Assembly: GCA_002786355.1 (NCBI GenBank) | Contig: PGCO01000004.1 | Span: forward strand, 219,297-283,296 | Source of the DNA: Sediminibacterium sp. FEMGT703S | Lineage (GTDB): Bacteria > Bacteroidota > Bacteroidia > Chitinophagales > Chitinophagaceae | DNA: 64,000 bases | Direction of reading: 5' to 3' | Shown: positions 58,258 through 64,000 of the stretch, piece by piece | Layout of the letters: each line of letters begins with the position of its first letter | How positions within the stretch are numbered: the first letter of the stretch is position 1 | Notes under the pieces: model-generated | The model's input: the letters and a program-made list of their open reading frames with translations, nothing else | What the model was told of the DNA's origin: nothing | Database searches by the model: none | Translations under genes and position numbers: made by a program

Positions 58258-59583
58258 TTATTTAAAGTCAACAGTGCAATTTTGGCAATTCATCTCAATT
58301 TTAAGTCCTTTTCCTTCGCCTACTTTAGCGCTGAACCTAGATTCAGCATCACCAGATTGAGCGTAACGGGTAATTGACCGATTGATTTCTACAAGCTGCT
58401 TGGCAAGGGCATCCGTTTCTTTTAAAAGGGGTTTGGTTTGTTCTTCAATTAAAGGCTGTTTTTCAAAGTTTCCATAAACGGTACTATATGCACCACTGTA
58501 TTTAATCGAATAATTTTTAATGGCTTTTAGTGGGATACGTATATCGGCATATTTATTATCAATTTTTATTAAATCAAGCGTTGATCCTACATTTCTGATT
58601 TTAATATCGGCATTGGTTCCATCCATTTCAAGTGAACCATTTAATTTGGTAATCCTGAAATTGCCATAATTCTTTCTTCCTCTTAATTCGTTGGCATCTT
58701 CTATTTCATACTCATCGTTGGTGCTTCTAAATACTGCTTTTTTAACGCTCGCAATATCAATGGTAGCATATTTTGTATCAAGGTCTGCCTCACCAATTTC
58801 TTTGGCCGAAAATCGTCCATTCATAAATTCTATTTCAGCAATAGCGGCATCCTCAATAGTTACATTGGAATATTTAGAACGTAAGTAAAGCTTGCTAATA
58901 TTTTCTGCTTCTAAATTCCCGTTGGTTAAATCTATTGTAGCACTTCCATAATTGCCCATTAGTTGAACATCTGCATACTTGCTATCAATGTCTAATTTGC
59001 TAGCAGCAGGAACATAAATAGTAACCATTCTTTTTGTGTTTGATTTGCTGCCAATGTTTTCTCCTTTGTCGTTAAATACTGTTGCACCAGTACTACCGCT
59101 CCAACCAAAAGTATTGCCATTAATAGTATAGCTACCGCCAGAAATGGTACCAGACTTAATGCGAACTGCAGTCCCCATTGATTTTAAAGAGAGATTCATT
59201 TTTTCGAACCATTCTTCATCACTTAGTTTTCCCTCCCCTTCAAAATAAACAGTGGTAACTACTTTTACTTTCGACTGATCCCAAATTTTAACTTGAATAT
59301 TTCTAGAAGTATTGTCTAAATAAATTTCGGGGGATTTAGAACTACTAATTTCCTGACTTACTTCTTTTGCTTTAACATCTTTACGGTCTCTAAAAAAATT
59401 ATCAAAATCTTGATTCACATTGATGGGATAACCTACAACGGTTTTAACCCCATTGCCCTCCAAAGGATAACCTTTAACAACAATTTCTTTTGAAGTACTT
59501 GGTTGCTGTGCATTTACATTCATTGATCCTATGCAAATAGCGCTTAAAATCATGGTACTAATAATGGTATTTTTCATTTTCAA
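58258..59583 (-). CDS. Secreted DUF4097-like beta-repeat protein
   Basis: 441 residues with a signal peptide (about 1-25, ending NVNAQ). Residues 130-360 show repeated short strands with the recurring pattern YADVQL / YSNVTI / YATIDI / YADIRI and the intervening GN-x-EA turns, a parallel beta-helix-like fold of the DUF4097/putative auto-adhesin type. The remainder is a polar helical link and a C-terminus with two cysteines (MNCQNCTVDFK). It lies 4 bases downstream of the putative anti-sigma factor, so it is probably under the ECF sigma factor. Role unknown; surface adhesin or stress target are options. Confidence 0.7.
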   Translation of the reverse strand: MKMKNTIISTMILSAICIGSMNVNAQQPSTSKEIVVKGYPLEGNGVKTVVGYPINVNQDFDNFFRDRKDVKAKEVSQEISSSKSPEIYLDNTSRNIQVKIWDQSKVKVVTTVYFEGEGKLSDEEWFEKMNLSLKSMGTAVRIKSGTISGGSYTINGNTFGWSGSTGATVFNDKGENIGSKSNTKRMVTIYVPAASKLDIDSKYADVQLMGNYGSATIDLTNGNLEAENISKLYLRSKYSNVTIEDAAIAEIEFMNGRFSAKEIGEADLDTKYATIDIASVKKAVFRSTNDEYEIEDANELRGRKNYGNFRITKLNGSLEMDGTNADIKIRNVGSTLDLIKIDNKYADIRIPLKAIKNYSIKYSGAYSTVYGNFEKQPLIEEQTKPLLKETDALAKQLVEINRSITRYAQSGDAESRFSAKVGEGKGLKIEMNCQNCTVDFK

Positions 59584-59587
59584 CAGT

Positions 59588-60361
59588 TTAAATATTAATA
59601 AAGTAAGTACGAGTAGAATCTACTGGTCCTCTGTTTTGTTTGAAACGATTATTGGTTTTATTCATTTCTAGTTGTAACTGTTTTAAAACAGTTAATTTAT
59701 ATTGATACAGATTTATCAGTTGATCAAGCTGTTGATCTGTTAGTCCTTTTTTAGCAATTTCTTTTTTGATTTGTTTCTCTTCTTGTTCTAATTGATTTAT
59801 TTGTGCTTTGAACTCATTAAAATAATTAGCTGATTCAGCATACATGGGGGTAGTGCTAATTTTTCCTTTTTGTAAATTGATGATTTGTATAAAACCACTC
59901 TCCAAATTGGCTAGCGCAGTCATTGTATTCTCAATGCTATTTGCTTGGTTGAATGATTGAGCTGACGGATTAGTTGCTTTAGCAAAACCAGAAGTTGGAG
60001 TGGGGGTTGATTTTGCAGAAGCTTTAGCGTTTTCTGGGGTGCTTACCATTGGACCCTCTACTTTGGTATTAATAGACGGCGAAGGTTTTGGAGAAGCCTC
60101 ATTGTTGATGGTCACCTGCTCTTGTACTGGCTTAACTACTGACTGATTATTCAATAAATACCAAACTCCTATCCCTGCAAGCCCAAACAAACAGGCAGCT
60201 GCAGACCATTGAATTAAGCTTTTTATTGAAAAAACTTTTCCAGTAGCAGTAGATTTCTCCAATTTCACACGCTGTTGCACTTTGTCCCATACAAGTGGAC
60301 TGGGCTCATCTGTTTCTAGCTCCTCTTGGTTAGTTATTAAATATTTTTTAAACTCATCCAT
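59588..60361 (-). CDS. Putative anti-sigma factor (single-span membrane protein)
   Basis: 257 residues. The cytoplasmic N-terminus (about 1-47, acidic, MDEFKKYLITNQEELETDEP) is followed by one membrane segment (about 52-70, AAACLFGLAGIGVWYLL). The periplasmic part has a Ser/Pro/Lys-rich linker (about 75-130) and a coiled coil (about 165-240, KAQINQLEQEEKQIKKEI). It overlaps the sigma gene by 8 bases. The layout is that of an anti-sigma factor, but I see no zinc or CXXC anti-sigma motif, so the role is inferred. Confidence 0.6.
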   Translation of the reverse strand: MDEFKKYLITNQEELETDEPSPLVWDKVQQRVKLEKSTATGKVFSIKSLIQWSAAACLFGLAGIGVWYLLNNQSVVKPVQEQVTINNEASPKPSPSINTKVEGPMVSTPENAKASAKSTPTPTSGFAKATNPSAQSFNQANSIENTMTALANLESGFIQIINLQKGKISTTPMYAESANYFNEFKAQINQLEQEEKQIKKEIAKKGLTDQQLDQLINLYQYKLTVLKQLQLEMNKTNNRFKQNRGPVDSTRTYFINI

Positions 60362-60905
60362 GTATTTGTACTTGTTTATATATTCTTTGTTTTAGCAATA
60401 CCCTGGCTCTTTGATATTGACTTTTACTTGTTGATTCTGAAATGCCCATGCTCTCTGCAATTTGTTTGTGCGAATAATCTTCAAATACATACAAATTGAA
60501 TACCTGTCTACATCCATCGGGCAATTGCTTAATGGAAGCATGAATGATTTTGAAATCAATTGTTTTCCACCACTCTACTTCTTCATTTACCAAATTGCCT
60601 TGTTCGTTGCTATCCCATTCTTCCCAGCGAATATTTTTTTTGCTGAAACGAATGCATTCATTTACTACAATTCTTTTGAGCCAGCCGCCAAATTGCGCTT
60701 CAACTTTAAGCTGGTGAAGATTGCTAAATGCAATAACAAAGCAGTCTTGTAAAAGGTCTTCTGCATCTGAAATATTACCAGTCATTCTGGTACAGATATT
60801 AAACATGGCTTTACTGTATTGCTCGTACAACCAAGCCTGGGCTTTTGCATCTCCATTGCAAGCCTTTTTTACAGCAGCTATTTGTATGTCTATTACCTGT
60901 TCCAA
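60354..60905 (-). CDS. ECF-type RNA polymerase sigma factor
   Basis: 183 residues of the sigma-70 ECF type. Region 2: AWLYEQYSKAMFNICTRMTGNISDAEDLLQDCFVIAF near residue 22-58. Region 4: LPDGCRQVFNLYVFEDYSHKQIAESMGISESTSKSQYQRARVLLK near residue 130-172, with a clear helix-turn-helix. It is first in a three-gene leftward set with the putative anti-sigma factor and a secreted DUF4097-like protein. Target promoters unknown. Confidence 0.92.
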   Translation of the reverse strand: MEQVIDIQIAAVKKACNGDAKAQAWLYEQYSKAMFNICTRMTGNISDAEDLLQDCFVIAFSNLHQLKVEAQFGGWLKRIVVNECIRFSKKNIRWEEWDSNEQGNLVNEEVEWWKTIDFKIIHASIKQLPDGCRQVFNLYVFEDYSHKQIAESMGISESTSKSQYQRARVLLKQRIYKQVQIHG

Positions 60906-60974
60906 GCAGTTTTCATAAGTAAGAGAAGGATTGTATGAAAAGTTGGAAAGAAGGTAGAACTATTTTTTTGCTTT

Positions 60975-61964
60975 TTAATATTCTGCTAAAATGGGTTTAT
61001 TCTGCATGATTGCTTCTATTTTGACAATCACTTCAGAACTTAAAAGCTCTACAGCTTTTAAAGCGGTCAAATTATCAATTAATTGTTCTTTTTTGGTAGC
61101 ACCCAAAATAGCAGTAGTTACATTTGGGTTTTTAATACACCATGCAATGCTTAATGCGGGTAAACTACAGCCGAGCTCATTGGCCAATAATTGAAGCTGT
61201 TGAACTTTTTCAATTTTGTCTTTCATGATCCAACGCTCTTTCAGCCAGTCAAAACCTTCGATTGCTAATCGACTACCTTCAGGTATACCATTATTGTATT
61301 TCCCGGTGAGTAATCCAGCAGCTAAGGGGCTCCAGATAGTAGTGCCCAAACCTACATTTTTAAAGACTTCTAAATAATCATTTTCAACTTTATTTCTTTC
61401 AAATAAATTGTATTGAGGTTGTTCCATAGAAGGTCCAATCAAACGATAATGTTGGGCTACTCTATGTGCTTCCATTAATTCAACGCCGCTCCATTCGCTG
61501 GTTCCCCAGTATAAAATCTTTCCTTGTTGAATTAAGGTATTCATGGTTAAAACCACTTCTTCAATCGGCGTATTTTTATCGGGTCTATGACAGAAGTAAA
61601 GATCTAAATAGTCAGTTTGTAAACGCTGTAAAGCTTCGTTACAAGCTTCAGTTAAATGCTTTCTGCTAAGGCCTGTTTGATTGGGTTTATTTTCTTTGCC
61701 TCTCCATCCAAAAAAAGCTTTAGAGGAAAGTGTGTAAGAAGTTCTGTCCCAGTTTTTTGCTTTTAACACCCGGCCCATCATTTTTTCACTCTCGCCCAAT
61801 GCATACACTTCTGCGTTATCAAAAAAATTGATGCCATTATCGTAAGCAATACCCATTAATTCGTCGGCACTATTATCGTTAATTTGTTTATGAAATGTTA
61901 CCCAACTTCCAAAGCTTAAAACGCTTAATTGAAGGCCTGATCTTCCCATTCTTCTGTATTCCAT
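60975..61964 (-). CDS. Aldo/keto reductase (potassium-channel beta-subunit-like)
   Basis: 329 residues. TIM barrel of the AKR family: catalytic Asp/Tyr in FFDNAEVYALGESE near residue 50, Lys in LSSKAFFGW, His in LYFCHRPDKNTP. IEGSRLAIEGF-type loops and the C-terminal TTAILGATKKEQLIDNL bind NADPH. It resembles the KCNAB/YghZ subgroup, which reduces aldehydes. It lies 10 bases downstream of lptC and may be co-transcribed. Confidence 0.9.
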   Translation of the reverse strand: MEYRRMGRSGLQLSVLSFGSWVTFHKQINDNSADELMGIAYDNGINFFDNAEVYALGESEKMMGRVLKAKNWDRTSYTLSSKAFFGWRGKENKPNQTGLSRKHLTEACNEALQRLQTDYLDLYFCHRPDKNTPIEEVVLTMNTLIQQGKILYWGTSEWSGVELMEAHRVAQHYRLIGPSMEQPQYNLFERNKVENDYLEVFKNVGLGTTIWSPLAAGLLTGKYNNGIPEGSRLAIEGFDWLKERWIMKDKIEKVQQLQLLANELGCSLPALSIAWCIKNPNVTTAILGATKKEQLIDNLTALKAVELLSSEVIVKIEAIMQNKPILAEY

Positions 61965-61974
61965 AAAAATTATT

Positions 61975-62568
61975 TTATTGTTTTTTATCAGCTGTACTGT
62001 CTGGTAAAATTAAAAAACTTCCTAAATCTAATTCGTAATAAGTAATATCTGTTAGGGTTTGATTAGAGCTGAAACCTTTTTTAGCATACAGCTTTTGGCG
62101 AGGATTACGCTGACTAGTCGTAACTGGCTTATCTGTATGAAATCTCCCTAATGTTTGATCCCAAAATAATTCGGATGTTTCTAATGTGTCTCCATTAATT
62201 CTGATGATAACAACGCTATCTCTTAAATAAATTTTATTTTCGTTCTCAATATACCTGCCGTAATTGGCTCTGAGCGTGCTTTCTAGCTTCATGCTGTCAT
62301 TGTAAAACTCTACAAACAAGGTCTTGGGAAATTCAGATTTGAGCGCGCTGTCTCCTTGGTATCTTAACAAAAGCGGGGCAGTTAGTTTTGCTTTCATTTT
62401 GCCCCCCATACTTAAATAGCTGGTAATATTTTTACCTTCTTCAATACCAGGCTTTTTCTTTCCCAATTCTTTAACCACATTTACATCATTCTCACATGCA
62501 AGCATAAAAAAGCAGCCTATTAAGAAGGCTGCAAATTTATTTTTATTATCAAAAATTAGATTAATCAT
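61975..62568 (-). CDS. lptC: LPS export protein LptC-like lipoprotein
   Basis: 197 residues from the ATG at 62568. The N-terminus MINLIFDNKNKFAAFLIG has a hydrophobic run and a lipobox-like FFMLAC near residue 25. The mature part is a beta-jelly-roll of the LptC type: MKAKLTAPLLLRYQG, FPKTLFVEFYNDSMKLESTLRANYGRYIENENKIYLRDSVVI, then GDTLETSELFWDQTLGRFHTDKPVT. LptC links the inner-membrane LptBFG to LptA. It overlaps the upstream outer-membrane-protein gene by 8 bases. Its first codons contain a terminator-like hairpin. Confidence 0.83.
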   Translation of the reverse strand: MINLIFDNKNKFAAFLIGCFFMLACENDVNVVKELGKKKPGIEEGKNITSYLSMGGKMKAKLTAPLLLRYQGDSALKSEFPKTLFVEFYNDSMKLESTLRANYGRYIENENKIYLRDSVVIIRINGDTLETSELFWDQTLGRFHTDKPVTTSQRNPRQKLYAKKGFSSNQTLTDITYYELDLGSFLILPDSTADKKQ

Positions 62569-63940
62569 ATTTACGTTTAATGAACCACATATCACTTAAA
62601 CTAAATCCAAGGGTAATTTGGGTGTAGTTCTCTGTGATATTGTTTACAGCAGAACCTCTTTTGCCAAATTGCATGGCAGCCTGAACTACAGTAAATTGAG
62701 TTTCATAGTTTCTCCATTTTCTAATGGGGAAACCTGCACCTAGAGTGAATGAACTATGGTTAAATCCATTTCCATCAGCGTTAATATAGTCTCTACCAAA
62801 CTGAAACCCAAAGCGATAGTTCACATTGCTTAAATAGCTTGTAGATCCACCATCAGGATTTGGACTAATTTGTGCGCCTAATTTTACCGCCCAACTATTA
62901 TTCAAAGCGTCTGGTTGTCCATAAGATCTAAACTTAGTCCATTGAGTAGTGGTATATTCTACACCGGCAGACCATAACTGGAAATTGCCCCTTGTGTTAG
63001 AAATGGTTTTCATAATCATGAATCCCGCATCGTAAGTAGCAGGCATGATAATGGTACCTTTTATATTATCTTGTTTAGCAATACTATCTACTTCAATTAA
63101 AGCACCTGCAGCATTTAATATAAAGGTTTGATTACTTAATCTTTTAACAGCACTCATATTTTGCTGTAAAGAAGCAGTAGCACCCACTCTCATCAACAAA
63201 TTTTTAGAAGATTTATCTGCTGCATTTTCTTTTTTCGATAACGTAAATTCGTATTGAATTCCTGCTTGGAGAAACATGCTCCCAAAATTGATTTGTGAAG
63301 CACTTCTAGATTGAAAATAGAGCAGGGTATCGTTATAAAAAGTTTTAGAAGTACTAATTTCTTGTCTTCCAAAAGTGTATCCAGTGTTAGCGCCAATACT
63401 TAAGTTCTTCCATTTTTTACCTACTCCAATAAAAGCTTGATTGGTACCACCAGTTCCTTCATAAATGGTTCCAACACTGTCGCCAGCTAAGCGAGCCCTG
63501 TTTTCTACACCGTAATTCAGTCTAGTGATTGGCCTTAATCCAAAAGCCAAACCCAATCCTTTTAATTTATTTAACGGAACACTTACCGCTAAATAACTTG
63601 GGATAACATAGATGGAACTGAAAGCACCAGTGGGGTTATTACTTTTTAATTTTCTTGAATCAATTGACAAGCCTAAATCGTATGTAACCATATAATTGGC
63701 CCCATACGTTGCAGGGTTATTGAAATTGATTGCTTGGCCTACATTATAATTAGCGCCATCTGCATAAGAAGCGGAAAGACCGCCCATTGAGCGACTAATT
63801 ACGTGTTGGGAACCTACTAAATTGCCCAATCCATAGCGGGAAAATGGTGAATTTACCTGAGCAGATGAACTGATTGCGAAAAAAGAGATGAAACTAACCA
63901 CAAAAGCCAGCCTACCTGTTGTTGAACTCACTGATTGCAT
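62561..63940 (-). CDS. Outer membrane beta-barrel protein, unknown
   Basis: 459 residues with a signal peptide (about 1-28, ending ISSSAQ). The mature protein begins VNSPFSRYGLGNLVG and is built of alternating aromatic/glycine strands (YLAVSVPLNKLKGLGLAFGL, FIGVGKKWKNLSIGANTGYTFG, and YRFGFQFGRDY), resembling the OmpP1/FadL-type or PorV-like barrels of Bacteroidota. No named function is safe. It is followed by lptC with an 8-base overlap, so the pair may act in lipopolysaccharide or lipid handling. The segment up to base 64000 upstream shows no clear gene start. Confidence 0.72.
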   Translation of the reverse strand: MQSVSSTTGRLAFVVSFISFFAISSSAQVNSPFSRYGLGNLVGSQHVISRSMGGLSASYADGANYNVGQAINFNNPATYGANYMVTYDLGLSIDSRKLKSNNPTGAFSSIYVIPSYLAVSVPLNKLKGLGLAFGLRPITRLNYGVENRARLAGDSVGTIYEGTGGTNQAFIGVGKKWKNLSIGANTGYTFGRQEISTSKTFYNDTLLYFQSRSASQINFGSMFLQAGIQYEFTLSKKENAADKSSKNLLMRVGATASLQQNMSAVKRLSNQTFILNAAGALIEVDSIAKQDNIKGTIIMPATYDAGFMIMKTISNTRGNFQLWSAGVEYTTTQWTKFRSYGQPDALNNSWAVKLGAQISPNPDGGSTSYLSNVNYRFGFQFGRDYINADGNGFNHSSFTLGAGFPIRKWRNYETQFTVVQAAMQFGKRGSAVNNITENYTQITLGFSLSDMWFIKRKYD

Positions 63941-64000
63941 ATAAGCCTTTAAAAATTAGGTTTGGGTCGGCAAATATCCTGTTTTTTAGGTGCGGTACAA

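Noticed and set aside
1..64000. tRNA, rRNA, tmRNA or RNase P RNA genes
   Set aside because: All intergenic stretches are short (below 300 bases) and none shows a cloverleaf or conserved RNA signature.

Overview
The window looks like a chromosomal segment of a Bacteroidota bacterium, most likely family Chitinophagaceae. The evidence is its low G+C content, a gliding-type GldC, the gene order nadK - DUF6089 outer membrane protein - uppS - bamA - two OmpH/Skp genes - murI, DUF5687/DUF6089/DUF2911/TIGR02757 family proteins, and promoter elements of the Bacteroidota type (TAnnTTTG at -7). I found no rRNA, tRNA, CRISPR array, transposase or integrase. The taxonomic call comes from protein family content and cannot be taken to species from sequence alone.

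Layout. 1-12.1 kb (+ strand): the end of a glycosyltransferase, gldC, a YqeY-like protein, CvpA, a hydrolase, a CBS/ACT protein, NAD kinase, then the envelope-biogenesis block (DUF6089 protein, UppS, BamA, two Skp-like chaperones, MurI), then rpmH-rnpA-yidD behind a good promoter. 12.1-13.3 kb (- strand): a lipoprotein and superoxide dismutase. 13.4-18.4 kb is an accessory segment. Three related imperfect palindromes, one of which runs into a 44-bp tandem repeat, separate two gene packets: DUF1311 + DUF5687 permease + ABC ATPase + CIA30, and ABC ATPase + 105-aa membrane protein. 18.4-28.9 kb is a sugar-oxidation locus. A leftward set (Gfo/Idh/MocA oxidoreductase, TIM-barrel isomerase, cytochrome c lipoprotein, DUF1080 protein, tadA) diverges from a rightward set (TIM-barrel protein, GMC oxidoreductase, gluconate-2-dehydrogenase subunit-3-like lipoprotein, TIM-barrel protein); a second Tat-type Gfo/Idh/MocA gene follows. 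The content fits periplasmic oxidation of glycosides to 3-keto sugars followed by cleavage and epimerisation.

28.9-42.6 kb: mixed housekeeping and catabolic genes (aldehyde dehydrogenase, GPx-like protein, DusB, CPBP protease - DUF2007 - CdsA - Psd phospholipid operon, a secreted Cys/Lys-rich peptide, HAD phosphatase, SDR, cupin, AraC regulator, flavin reductase, FAH-family hydrolase) and a two-domain GH9 + NodB-deacetylase enzyme. 42.6-52.8 kb: twelve almost gapless leftward genes, beginning with a methyltransferase, a GT87-like membrane protein, an ArnC-like GT2 and a polysaccharide deacetylase. 52.9-64 kb: a deoxyhypusine-synthase-like protein, an M28 peptidase - RpiB - TatC - CNNM/CBS protein group, an ECF sigma / putative anti-sigma / secreted DUF4097-like group, an aldo-keto reductase, LptC and an outer membrane protein.

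The genes interlock around the envelope: UppS, BamA/Skp, LptC, CdsA/Psd, and several Tat-exported enzymes with TatC encoded in the same window. The parts least explained by known biology are the palindrome-bounded packets at 13.4-18.4 kb, the bacterial deoxyhypusine-synthase-like protein at 52.9 kb, and the exact substrate of the 3-keto-sugar locus. No stretch longer than 300 bases lacks a gene; the largest gaps (about 280 bases at 13.33-13.61 kb and 18.14-18.43 kb) hold the palindromic repeats.
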